This document shows positions 15,361 to 23,633 of a DNA stretch of 42,305 nt, piece after piece (positions within the stretch are counted from its first letter, which is position 1; every line of letters starts with the position of its first letter). A program made the translations under genes and the position numbers. This DNA is from Gluconobacter sp. Gdi (GTDB taxonomy: Bacteria > Pseudomonadota > Alphaproteobacteria > Acetobacterales > Acetobacteraceae). Under the pieces are notes generated by a model. It made no database searches, was not told the origin of the DNA, and saw nothing but the letters and a program-made list of their open reading frames with translations. The stretch lies in the NCBI RefSeq assembly GCF_014132155.1, contig NZ_BLJQ01000013.1:1-42305 (forward strand), read 5' to 3'.

Positions 15361-16526
15361 CAGGCGTCTCTCCTCCAGGCCTCATTGGCCGTCTGTTCGG
15401 TGATCAGCCCGTCTTCCAGGGCCTTGCGAATGGCGACCGCATAGCTCTGGCCGTCGCTGTCGATGGCCTGAGCCACGAGATCGGGCCAAAGCTCGCTTTC
15501 GGTGCGCATGAGCTGACGGCGCAGATCCTGATGAAAGGTCAGGAACTCGCGCACCGCGATACGTCCGCCGCCGACGCGGTCCAATAGACGCTGGTTGATG
15601 ACGAAACGCAGCGACTGCGCCAGAGCGCTGACGAGATTGTCCCGTTCGGCCCGGGGACACAGGGCAATGGAGCGCTGGATCATGAGGGGGCCGTTGTCGG
15701 CATGGATGGTGGTGGAAAGCTTGCCGCCCGTGATGGCGCAGTTGATGGCCGCCTCCATGGTCGGGCCGTCACGACACTCGCCCAGCACCAGATCCGAGTT
15801 TTCGCGGCGCATGGAGCCTTCGACAAACAGCGGCGGCGTCATGTTTGGCGGCCGGATCTCCGTCTGGGTGATCCGGTTGCCGTTGGGAGGCTTGAGGCTG
15901 TCGAAAAGGAACTCGATCGGCTGCTCGCCCGTGGAAATGTTGCATGAGACGGTCGGATCCATCAGCCGCTCGTGGATCAGCCCGAACTGCAACGTGGTCT
16001 TGCCCGATCCGGTCGATCCTCCCGTGAGAACCATGCCGCTTCTGAGCAGGTTCGTGTCGCGGATCTCCTGCTCGACGCGCTGCTCGTCCAGGCTCTTCGG
16101 CAGGGTCGGGATCGGCCGCAGGACAAGATTCATGCCCGGACCGCGCATGGTCTGCACGGGGAAGATGTTGATACGAAAGCGCAGGGACTCACGACGGTTG
16201 AGCGTCACGCTATAGGCCGTATCAAGCTGAAGGCTGATCAGGACGCGCGCCGAGCCGTCCGCGCCATAGACGTGATCCACGATCTGCTTGAGATCCAGCG
16301 ATGTCGTGGGGTCCATGGTGGCGTAGCGGTTGCGGCCATGAACCGTGAGCGTGGCCCGATGTCCGGTCAGCAGGTCGATGCGCGACGCGCCGAGGCCATG
16401 TGCCCATTTCAGGAAGTCATCGAGACCGGGTGCATGTTTCCGGGCTTCAGCAACCCAAGGGTACTCGCGCTTCGCCCGTTCGTGTACCCAGGTTTCGGTG
16501 TCGCGCAGTTTGAGAACGGCGCTCAT
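15360..16526 (-). CDS. dotB: DotB/TraJ-like secretion ATPase
   Basis: 388 residues. A hexameric VirB11-superfamily ATPase that docks on DotO to energise transfer. The N-terminal domain covers 1-150; Walker A GGSTGSGKTT is at 169-178, the Asp box and Walker B area include DLVLGECRDGPTMEAAI, and the His box is TTIHADNG. All catalytic motifs are present. The start overlaps the dotC stop (ATGA) and the stop overlaps icmT, so expression of dotC, dotB and icmT is tightly linked. Confidence 0.95.
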   Translation of the reverse strand: MSAVLKLRDTETWVHERAKREYPWVAEARKHAPGLDDFLKWAHGLGASRIDLLTGHRATLTVHGRNRYATMDPTTSLDLKQIVDHVYGADGSARVLISLQLDTAYSVTLNRRESLRFRINIFPVQTMRGPGMNLVLRPIPTLPKSLDEQRVEQEIRDTNLLRSGMVLTGGSTGSGKTTLQFGLIHERLMDPTVSCNISTGEQPIEFLFDSLKPPNGNRITQTEIRPPNMTPPLFVEGSMRRENSDLVLGECRDGPTMEAAINCAITGGKLSTTIHADNGPLMIQRSIALCPRAERDNLVSALAQSLRFVINQRLLDRVGGGRIAVREFLTFHQDLRRQLMRTESELWPDLVAQAIDSDGQSYAVAIRKALEDGLITEQTANEAWRRDA

Positions 16527-17521
16527 CGGCAGTCCTCCGGATAGGCAACGCGGGTGCGGGCCTGAAGGCCGGGCTGTCCGGTGATCCGGATGACACGGTC
16601 GCCGAGATGCAGACTGTCGCCGCCGCCCACGGCCTGACGGTTCTCGAAGACCACGCGTGGCTCTTCGACACGACCGGCCCGCAGAAGCACGCGGTAGCGG
16701 GCCATGCCCGTGATGTCGCGCTGAAGACGGGAGAGATCGGACAGGTAGATCTCATCAGCCACCTTTTCTCCGGATGCCCAGCCTTCGGCCACCCAGTCGT
16801 TCCAGTGCCGCACTTCCTTGTCCGTGTGAGGCAGAGCAGATGAGGCCGGATGACGTGGCTTGTTCCAGGAGCGGACGAGATAGGTCCGCCAGTTCGGTGC
16901 GGCAGAGGTGAGCTGCGCCTCACGGGTAATCTCGAAGACACAGCGGCTTTCATGAGCGATGGTGCCGGTGTCGTTCAGAGCGAAGGCCATCTGTGCCTGA
17001 CTCACGATCGGGGGCTGCATCAGCGTCTGACCATCACCAACCGGCAGGACGAAGGGGCGGAAATCGAACGTGGTGTCGAGGATGGGCTCGTTGTGGCGCA
17101 GCATTTCATTGATGGCGAAAGACCGTGCGGCCTGTCCGCCCTGTGCCCCGTAGGTCAGCGCGGCCTGACGGATCTGCTCGCGTCGGCCCGGCTTGAGGTC
17201 GTCGCCGGCTTCATCGTTTGGTCGCGCGTCCTGCAACGCTTCGAGTGACGGTGGGGCCTCACCGCCTGTGATGCGGTCGAGCTGAAGCGCGCCTGTGACC
17301 GGGGTGTTGGCAGGATTCCCAAGGGCCTCATCGTTGGCGTTGACCTGATCCGCGCCCGGTTCAGGGGGGCTGGGCATGGAAACGAGCGTTCCGCTCCGGG
17401 CTGGCGGAGGAAGGGAGCTTGTGGACGGCATGATGGTGCCGGTATCGGCCGCACCTGCGAGAGACGGGAATGCGAGGAAGGCAGCCGTTGCGAGGCCGCA
17501 GAGCAGGGCGCGATCAGCCAT
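16523..17521 (-). CDS. dotC: DotC/TraI-like outer-membrane core protein
   Basis: 332 residues. DotC joins DotD and DotH in the outer-membrane core ring. Signal peptide about 1-24 ending LAGAAD; residues 25-110 are Pro-rich linker; the DotC domain follows (YGAQGGQAARSFAINEML, then TFDFRPFVLP, and NWRTYLVRSW). Legionella DotC is a lipoprotein, but here no Cys follows the predicted cleavage site and Cys8 is in a poor lipobox context, so lipidation is doubtful. It overlaps dotD by 8 bases. Confidence 0.88.
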   Translation of the reverse strand: MADRALLCGLATAAFLAFPSLAGAADTGTIMPSTSSLPPPARSGTLVSMPSPPEPGADQVNANDEALGNPANTPVTGALQLDRITGGEAPPSLEALQDARPNDEAGDDLKPGRREQIRQAALTYGAQGGQAARSFAINEMLRHNEPILDTTFDFRPFVLPVGDGQTLMQPPIVSQAQMAFALNDTGTIAHESRCVFEITREAQLTSAAPNWRTYLVRSWNKPRHPASSALPHTDKEVRHWNDWVAEGWASGEKVADEIYLSDLSRLQRDITGMARYRVLLRAGRVEEPRVVFENRQAVGGGDSLHLGDRVIRITGQPGLQARTRVAYPEDCR

Positions 17522-17966
17522 GGTACGTCACCGAGATTGCGTGGGAGAGGGGATCGACAGAGACGGTGGCCTGATCTCCTGCCTGCTCGCCAAGCGTGCG
17601 CAGGTGGTCAATCACAGGAGCCACGGCATTGATCTGGACAATGACCTTCTGATGCGGGCCGAATGCGGTCACGCTGTAGCCGATGTCTTTGCCGAGCTTG
17701 CGGACCGCAGGCTCAAGCGGGCCTTGCCAGACAAACCAGACCTGATGCTTGAGGTCGGCGGGCAGGCCGGGATCCGGTGTCATGGGAGGCGGGGTTGGCC
17801 GCAACGTGCCGAGCTGGGCCAGATCCGCGTCGGTCGTGGCAATGGCGCGTTGCAGCGCAAGCTCGGGGTTGGCCATGCCTGTTGTCGCCACAGGCTCGGG
17901 CGGTTTGGTGGCGCAGGCCGAGAGGGCCAGCAGAAGAACGGGTGTCAGTAGGTAGTGGTGTCGCAT
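17514..17966 (-). CDS. dotD: DotD/TraH-like lipoprotein
   Basis: 150 residues. Lipoprotein signal with lipobox LSAC, Cys18 being the acylated residue. The C-terminal half (about 75-148: VWFVWQGPLEPAVRKLGKDI through VDPLSHAISVTYHG) has the secretin N0/STN-like fold known for DotD, which guides DotH to the outer membrane. First gene of the nine-gene minus operon ending with dotL. Its GGAGG ribosome site lies in the right arm of the leader hairpin at 17968-17992. Confidence 0.9.
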   Translation of the reverse strand: MRHHYLLTPVLLLALSACATKPPEPVATTGMANPELALQRAIATTDADLAQLGTLRPTPPPMTPDPGLPADLKHQVWFVWQGPLEPAVRKLGKDIGYSVTAFGPHQKVIVQINAVAPVIDHLRTLGEQAGDQATVSVDPLSHAISVTYHG

Positions 17967-17967
17967 G

Positions 17968-18016
17968 GATCCCTCCAGATGTTGGAAGGATCATCGCGGC
18001 TCGATCTGCGACTTAG
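17968..18016 (-). promoter_or_regulatory. recurrent motif plus SD-burying hairpin before dotD operon
   Basis: Minus strand: CTAAGTCGCAGATC (18016-18003), then GATCCTTCCA (17992-17983), loop ACATC and TGGAGGGATC (17977-17968), then one base and the ATG at 17966. The 10-bp stem includes one U-G wobble and contains the GGAGG ribosome site, so folding should block translation of dotD. Confidence 0.75.
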
Positions 18017-18044
18017 ACGGAAAAATCAGTCGCTACTCAATTCT

Positions 18045-18623
18045 CTACTCAAACCAGAAAAGAGCGAATTCACCAACCACAACGGCGAATGCGAATTCAT
18101 CGAGATAAGGCATCCACCTGTAAAGATACTTGACGACAGGACCATTTATTGCGGTTACTTTTTCATCTCGCGTAAAATATTTGAAGGCAGAAAAAGCTAC
18201 ACAAGCTGTCACAAAAAACAAAAAGATAAAACAACTATATCCAATAATATTGTGACGTATATGTTTTAGTAATTCTGGATTATTTGCTAACTTACTATGC
18301 TCACTGAGTTTCGTAAATTCGAAAAAAATAGCTGAAATAGCTACAACGAGACAGCTTGCATAGTAAGTTAGAGTCTTCGCCACATATGTATTCCGCCCTT
18401 GTGGAGGAAGAACAATTTTATTATCTATAATATTCTTGTCGTTTCGCATATGTTTCTCAAGTTCTTTGCGATCCGAGAAAGTCTTACCGCTTTTCGAAGC
18501 ATAAGCGTCAAGAGCGGTATCTTGGGCTTCCTTAAACATGTTCACGGTTGAGGATACGTAATGAACAATAAATGCGATTGATACGATTGAGGGCCATACC
18601 CAATGATATTGTTCTTGATGCAT
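18045..18623 (-). CDS. polytopic membrane protein, AT-rich insertion between dot operons
   Basis: 192 residues with four probable membrane segments at about 12-30, 87-104, 127-148 and 176-191, and a charged loop at 35-75 (KSGKTFSDRKELEKHMRND). Base composition is much more AT-rich than in the flanking dot genes, marking it as a separate acquisition. It sits between the end of the icmD-icmJ-dotO operon, closed by a terminator at 18735, and the dotD leader. A lone polytopic protein inside a transfer region could be an entry-exclusion or immunity factor, but that is only positional reasoning. Confidence 0.7.
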   Translation of the reverse strand: MHQEQYHWVWPSIVSIAFIVHYVSSTVNMFKEAQDTALDAYASKSGKTFSDRKELEKHMRNDKNIIDNKIVLPPQGRNTYVAKTLTYYASCLVVAISAIFFEFTKLSEHSKLANNPELLKHIRHNIIGYSCFIFLFFVTACVAFSAFKYFTRDEKVTAINGPVVKYLYRWMPYLDEFAFAVVVGEFALFWFE

Positions 18624-18734
18624 ATTTAAAATCTCTCAATGGTAGGCGAATATCGAGGATGCGTCTGATTACTATTAGAAACAATTTATCTTCGATATCA
18701 AACTATTTATAACTTTGTCCTGGGCGGCCAGGAA

Positions 18735-18771
18735 TAAAAAACCGCATGGAGCTTTCCATGCGGCTTTTTTT
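18735..18771. terminator. bidirectional intrinsic terminator after dotO
   Basis: Stem CCGCATGGA (18742-18750) and TCCATGCGG (18755-18763) with loop GCTT, flanked by an A-run on the left and TTTTTTT on the right, so it works on both strands. On the minus strand it lies 12 bases past the dotO stop at 18783. Confidence 0.92.
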
Positions 18772-18782
18772 GAATTTTAGGA

Positions 18783-21700
18783 CTAGGCAGCGGCCCGTTG
18801 CTGCTCATCCATGGCTTCAAGGCGCTCGTACAAGCCCCCTGCAATGCCTTGGCCGGACAGGATCTCATCCACCAGAGCGTCCATGACGCCCTGCTGTGCC
18901 TGCTCGTCCTGAAGAAACGAACTTTTCATCGCGAGGGCCTTGCGGCGGGCAAGTTCCTTTTCCGCACTCCCGCCCGGGAACACGATGGCAAGGCACCGCA
19001 ACGCGCGGCTTGAGGGCATTCGGGCAAAGAGACGCGAGCGCAGAGCGGTGTCGTTCGGCGTGCTGGAGAAGGCCCAGAGTTCAATGGGGCCGAGCACGTT
19101 GACCAGAAGCTGCTCATATTTGCCTTCAGCCGCGTTCATCACCACGAAGAACGGCGCACCGTTGCGGCCTGGACCGGGTAGGCGGTTGCGCACCACATAG
19201 GCGCTGGCAGGTGTGAGCTTGAAGTTCTCGATCATCTCGTTGGCCTCCCGCTCGTCTCCGCATTTCAGGATCCAGCGGGCCGTGGACTGACCCACGAGAT
19301 CAGCGCTGAAGTCGCCGCTGCGCTGGCTGATGAACGAAAGCTGCACATTGTGCTTACGGCCTTCACGAACGTCCCGGATCGCCTGCTTATCGACCTGCGG
19401 GGCCTCCTTGGGACGATGCCATTCTTCGAAATCGAGGCGCTTGATCGTCTCCTTCATCTCGGTGAAACGGCTGCGATGATATTCCCGCACATTCTCCGGC
19501 ATGACCGGCAGATCTGCATATTCCGGGTGCAGGAAGAAGTTCCGGCCGATCAGGTAGCGGCCGAGCATATACATCAGGGCCGTCTGCCGGTTTGCACTCT
19601 CTGACCCCTGCGGAGCGACCCGGGCCAGATCCAGGACGATGATTCGGGCGTCGCCCAGATCAAGCTGGGTCGGCTCGGAGAGCGTCGGATATTTCTTGAT
19701 CGCCGCCATGATGTAGCGTTCGAACGCATCAATGAGCGTCTCGTGCGTAGGCAGGACGATCTTGGAATAGCGATTGAAGATTTCCGGCGCGCGGGCCGCT
19801 GCAATCAGATCCTGGAGAACCGGAACGGCATGACGTTGGGCAATCCCCGCCAGACGATGCTCGCCCGCAGCGATCAGGGCGGTCACAACGTCACGCCACC
19901 AGGTCGGATCCGCACTGTCGAGATCGCCTTCGGCCGCCGCGTGGTGCGGGAGCTGGAGGCCGAGGCGGTGGATAGCCTCATCCACCAGAGGCTCGATGCC
20001 CTCGCGGTAGTGCTTCGGATTGCCGCCTGCAACACCCGTGCACTGACGATAGGCCTCCGCAATCACGTCGCCGACGAGCTGGTCCATCCCTTCGAAAGGC
20101 TGACCATCAAGGGGTGTGGCCAGCAGGGACACGAAGTTGTCGATGGCGACTTCTTCAAGCGGCAGCGGATATTCGAGCCCCACCTGAAGGTCGAAGATAT
20201 TGACCTCAAAGCCGGGTGCCATCTGCATTTCCACGAAGATGGCCTCATGGGCACGATCCGGCCCGAGCGCGTTGCGGACCATTTCGATAAAGCCGAGAGA
20301 CGCATGGCCGATGTCCAGCTTCGCCAGCAGCGGCAGCTTGACGCCATTATTACCCATGGCAGCAGAACTCAGGAGCAGGCCGAGAAGAATGGTGTTTCCG
20401 AGCACGGTCTTGCCGCTGCCTGGAGGGGCGACGATGATATCCGCGATATGCTCACGTACGCCGCCGCCAGTCGGATCGAACGGCCAGATCCCGCCATCGG
20501 GCTTACGAAAGAGGATGGAACCTTGCGGGAAGGGGGAGGCGCTTCGCATCCACGGCATCATGCCCATGGCATCCCCCAGAGGCGCAAGAGCCGGGGTGGC
20601 TGTGGAGCCTAGAGAGAGCACGGGGACCGACCCCATGGCGGCCTCAAGCGGGTCGCCCGGAACACGGGTGGTCTTGCAGCCGCCCCAGCTTTCGAGGCCC
20701 TGAGACAGATCGGCCGCACGGCGACGCAGCAGCTTGTCTTCGCCGACCGGTGCCCAGGTGCTGGCGGTCATCCGCATCCGGACGGAATTATGGTTTTCCG
20801 TCTCGCGCATACGCTTGATGGCCTGAAAAGCCCGCGTGATGTCTTTGTTACCCGGAAACATGCCAAGCATGGTGGCCCCTGTTTCCTTGATGGCGAACGC
20901 GGCTTTGCCACCGCCTTCGAGGATCATGGAACTGCGCCAGGGCAGACGCTTGCGGCCCAGAGTGTTGAGCAGTTCGGAGAACGGGCGCGGATCCTCGGGG
21001 CCGAGAAGCATGTCCACGGGGGCATAGGTGTAGTCACCGACCGTCACGAGCTGACCGCCCTGATTTTCGGCATCCGCGTTGAAAATCTGATCGCGCAGGG
21101 ACGGCCAGAGCAGGTTTTCGGTCTTTTTGCTCTGTTTTTCGTCATCCGGAAGACGCGGCATGACAGGGTCGCCCACCAGCGTCGGCTTCCAGCCACTTCC
21201 GGCCGTCTCTCGATAGAGCGTTTCACGCGCCAGCGTGATGGATTCATCGGCCCGTAGCAGCGTCGTGGAGATGCCGAGATTGGACATGCTGTCCTGCACA
21301 CGCGCCACAAACGCATCATGTCGGCCTGCCATGAGTTCGGAGCGCAGGGTAAAGCGCTGACCGCTTCCCGCTTTTGGCCACGCCTTGACCTGCTCTTTTC
21401 TCTCGGCCGCCACCTGCTTCTTTTCTTCACGGGTCAGAACGGCCGGTCGGGTCCACAGGATGTAGCAGGCATCTTCCCACCGCATCACCTGAGGCCACCG
21501 CAGGCGGCGCTCATTGATGATGTCGTGGAAGTCAGCGTTCATCATGCGTGAAATCTGCTCGCATCCGTTGAGCGCCAGCAGATCCACGGCGACGCGGGCC
21601 TGATCCGGGTCGGAGATATACCAGCCTTCGATCACATGACCGGTGCCTTCGAGCAGGCCCTGAAGTTCGATGCGCTGCTGTTCGGCTACGGCCTCCACGT

Positions 21701-21887
21701 CTGCACGCGAGCACATGGTGCGCAGACCATTCACGCGCAGAACCGAGACGTACTCGCCCCGGAGTGTCACGAGCCGGTCCTGATGGACGGCGTCCGTATG
21801 ATTGGTCTCGACATCGCAAAAGGATTCGAGGGGCTGACGAAGGAAGAGGCTCGCGCTGGCAAGCAGTTCGGTCAAAAAGCCAGACAT
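18783..21887 (-). CDS. dotO: DotO/IcmB (TraU)-like VirB4-type ATPase
   Basis: 1034 residues from the ATG at 21887, which has GGAG upstream and the family-like start SGFLTELLAS; longer in-frame extensions overlap icmJ and are rejected. DotO is the large inner-membrane-associated ATPase at the channel base, forming a hexamer that recruits DotB. An N-terminal domain covers about 1-450; Walker A APPGSGKTV is near 482-490; Walker B and arginine-rich motifs follow (RIIVLDLARVA, then FISQRSGDFSAD near 860). Length agrees with IcmB and TraU (about 1010). It is the last gene of icmD-icmJ-dotO, and a strong terminator follows. Confidence 0.95.
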   Translation of the reverse strand: MSGFLTELLASASLFLRQPLESFCDVETNHTDAVHQDRLVTLRGEYVSVLRVNGLRTMCSRADVEAVAEQQRIELQGLLEGTGHVIEGWYISDPDQARVAVDLLALNGCEQISRMMNADFHDIINERRLRWPQVMRWEDACYILWTRPAVLTREEKKQVAAERKEQVKAWPKAGSGQRFTLRSELMAGRHDAFVARVQDSMSNLGISTTLLRADESITLARETLYRETAGSGWKPTLVGDPVMPRLPDDEKQSKKTENLLWPSLRDQIFNADAENQGGQLVTVGDYTYAPVDMLLGPEDPRPFSELLNTLGRKRLPWRSSMILEGGGKAAFAIKETGATMLGMFPGNKDITRAFQAIKRMRETENHNSVRMRMTASTWAPVGEDKLLRRRAADLSQGLESWGGCKTTRVPGDPLEAAMGSVPVLSLGSTATPALAPLGDAMGMMPWMRSASPFPQGSILFRKPDGGIWPFDPTGGGVREHIADIIVAPPGSGKTVLGNTILLGLLLSSAAMGNNGVKLPLLAKLDIGHASLGFIEMVRNALGPDRAHEAIFVEMQMAPGFEVNIFDLQVGLEYPLPLEEVAIDNFVSLLATPLDGQPFEGMDQLVGDVIAEAYRQCTGVAGGNPKHYREGIEPLVDEAIHRLGLQLPHHAAAEGDLDSADPTWWRDVVTALIAAGEHRLAGIAQRHAVPVLQDLIAAARAPEIFNRYSKIVLPTHETLIDAFERYIMAAIKKYPTLSEPTQLDLGDARIIVLDLARVAPQGSESANRQTALMYMLGRYLIGRNFFLHPEYADLPVMPENVREYHRSRFTEMKETIKRLDFEEWHRPKEAPQVDKQAIRDVREGRKHNVQLSFISQRSGDFSADLVGQSTARWILKCGDEREANEMIENFKLTPASAYVVRNRLPGPGRNGAPFFVVMNAAEGKYEQLLVNVLGPIELWAFSSTPNDTALRSRLFARMPSSRALRCLAIVFPGGSAEKELARRKALAMKSSFLQDEQAQQGVMDALVDEILSGQGIAGGLYERLEAMDEQQRAAA

Positions 21888-21900
21888 TGGAAACTCCGCG

Positions 21901-22548
21901 TCAGGATGGGGTGAGGGCGAGGGCCTTGTCGAGGAAGGCCGGGTAAACGTCAGCGCCAGCGTCAAGCAGCCTGCCGGTCGGCAGAATGCGCAGGCCTGCG
22001 CGGAGGAGAGCGAGATTGCGTTGGACGGCCTCATCGGCGCTGCCACACAGGCGCATGGCCGTTGTGATCTGACGGATGGAGCCGGATTGCAGGCGATGCT
22101 CGGCTTCCGCACGTCTGGATTCCAGCAGACGCAGAAGCGTCATGGGCGTCCGGAAAGAGGGGGAAAACTGCGTGCCGAGCAGAGGGTCCGGAATGGCCCT
22201 CAGGACGGTGTTCCAGAACTGGCTGTCAGACTGGCCCTGTTGTCTGGCCATCAGGCGGAGCGTCTGGTGGGCCGTGCGAACAAGAAACATCAGGCGTGAC
22301 TGGGACATTTCCGGCCACCAGACCAGCATGGCCTCGGCGTCAATGGCCGCACGCGATGTGTCCTGCAGGAGATTGCACACCTCGCAGACCCTGAGACCGG
22401 CCCCTGAGGAGGGACCAGTCCAGGGAAGACCTGCCCCGGGCGACGGCAAACCGCAGCACGAGCAGGTGAACGAGCCATCCGACCCGTCTTTCCCGGGCCG
22501 GATCTCCTGGTCGAGACCAGGCTGGAGGAAGAACGGATCGGAGGTCAT
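21901..22548 (-). CDS. icmJ: IcmJ/DotN-like zinc-finger coupling factor
   Basis: 215 residues, close to IcmJ (about 208). Cysteine pairs at 29/32 (TCSCCG) and 55/58 (VCEVC) form the zinc site known in DotN, followed by the family signature AEAMLVWWPEMSQ. In Legionella DotN binds the DotL tail as part of the coupling complex; in IncI plasmids the equivalent is TraT. The gene lies between icmD and dotO, 6 bases after icmD and 13 bases before dotO. Confidence 0.88.
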   Translation of the reverse strand: MTSDPFFLQPGLDQEIRPGKDGSDGSFTCSCCGLPSPGAGLPWTGPSSGAGLRVCEVCNLLQDTSRAAIDAEAMLVWWPEMSQSRLMFLVRTAHQTLRLMARQQGQSDSQFWNTVLRAIPDPLLGTQFSPSFRTPMTLLRLLESRRAEAEHRLQSGSIRQITTAMRLCGSADEAVQRNLALLRAGLRILPTGRLLDAGADVYPAFLDKALALTPS

Positions 22549-22554
22549 GTCAGC

Positions 22555-22986
22555 TTACTGGAACTGGTAGCTCTTGGCGGTATTGCTGATTTCAGCATTC
22601 CCGTTGGAGGCCGTGTTCGCAGAGTTGTTGATCCACTTCGGGCCTGTAGCCGCCACACCGGCCAGAACGAAGCAGACGACGCCGGCAATCGCCATGCCCG
22701 GGCGCTTGGTCTCTTCCTTCTGAGACTTGTAGAACAGCACGATACCCGTCACGAGCGCGACAATGGCCAATGCGTAGAGGGCTGCGGCAGAACCGACACC
22801 GATGGTGTCCGTACCTTCCTGCGCCATGTTCTGGATCTGATGGCCAAGACCGTTGCTGGAGGCCGTACCCCCTGCGGCAGCAAGGGCGGTGCCAGCCATC
22901 ACCATCGGCAGCATGGTTGCTGTCGCGACGGTTGCGCCGATCTTGGTGAGCGCGCGGGAAGAAGACGGGGCTGTCTGGGATGTCAT
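22555..22986 (-). CDS. icmD: IcmD/DotP (TraR)-like membrane protein
   Basis: 143 residues from the ATG at 22986 (CGGAG about 10 bases upstream); a TTG at 23013 would add 9 residues. Three hydrophobic segments at about 17-37, 62-84 and 93-112, with the motif KRPGMAIAGVVCFVLAG typical of IcmD/TraR, where a Pro-Gly turn precedes the last span. Small inner-membrane channel component of unknown mechanism. First gene of icmD-icmJ-dotO, with the recurrent leader motif at 23042-23055. Confidence 0.8.
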   Translation of the reverse strand: MTSQTAPSSSRALTKIGATVATATMLPMVMAGTALAAAGGTASSNGLGHQIQNMAQEGTDTIGVGSAAALYALAIVALVTGIVLFYKSQKEETKRPGMAIAGVVCFVLAGVAATGPKWINNSANTASNGNAEISNTAKSYQFQ

Positions 22987-23041
22987 GAGTTGTTTCTCCG
23001 TTGTGAGGGACAATCCCCTCTGCCAACCAATCTGACCGCGT

Positions 23042-23055
23042 GATCTGCGACTGAG
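23042..23055 (-). promoter_or_regulatory. recurrent leader motif before icmD operon (perfect)
   Basis: Minus strand reads CTCAGTCGCAGATC exactly, 56 bases before the icmD ATG. A GAGGG/CCCTC stem occurs between motif and start but leaves the CGGAG ribosome site free. Confidence 0.7.
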
Positions 23056-23089
23056 GCGGGCGAGGGGTGTTTTTTTTCGTCAGCCCGTT

Positions 23090-23623
23090 TCAGGGCCAGA
23101 AAGAGAGGATCCAGGTGGCGTCCTTGACGGGATTGAGGAGCATGACGCCAAAGACGTACTGGATGCCGCAGCCAAGGCGCTCGCGGTTGGAGCGTCCTCT
23201 CTGGATGGCAAGCCACGTCAGGACGGCGAAGAAGCACGTCCAGGCCCCGAACATCTGAAAGAACAGGGCGAAGTCCTTAACGATCGCGAGGATCGCGTCT
23301 TTGGGGCCGGTGCCGGTGATCAGGCTGTCCGCCGTGCTGTAACTGGTCGCCGCGTCGCCCAGAGTGACCTGCACATCCGTTCCGGCCGAGGCCGTGCTTT
23401 TGGTGAGGATGACGTTGAACGAGGCGAAGACACCGCACAGGACGAGCGACAGGTAGGGCAGCCACGGCTTGTCCTGCAGCGCCTGGATGGTCGGGTGGTA
23501 ATACTGATAGATCCCGACCAGACTGAAGATCAGGCAGCTCACGGCCGCCGCATAGCAGGCCGTGGGCAGAAGCCAGCCCATGGCAACGGCGATTTCATGG
23601 ACGAGATTGACAAGGCCTTCCAT
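23090..23623 (-). CDS. icmC: IcmC/DotE (TraQ)-like membrane protein
   Basis: 177 residues, the length of TraQ. Four membrane segments: about 12-38 (ATACYAAAVSCLIF region), 54-74, 113-135 and 150-172. Motifs IYQYYHPTIQALQD and QYVFGVMLLNPVKDATWIL fit the IcmC/DotE/DotV group of inner-membrane channel components. It follows dotF by 10 bases in a two-gene transcription unit from the motif at 24857. No other gene lies between it and icmD; the intervening bases carry the icmD leader. Confidence 0.82.
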   Translation of the reverse strand: MEGLVNLVHEIAVAMGWLLPTACYAAAVSCLIFSLVGIYQYYHPTIQALQDKPWLPYLSLVLCGVFASFNVILTKSTASAGTDVQVTLGDAATSYSTADSLITGTGPKDAILAIVKDFALFFQMFGAWTCFFAVLTWLAIQRGRSNRERLGCGIQYVFGVMLLNPVKDATWILSFWP

Positions 23624-23633
23624 GCTGGCCTCC

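Noticed and set aside
19743-20612. Plus-strand ORF of 289 codons
   Set aside because: Antisense to dotO near its Walker A; no independent support.
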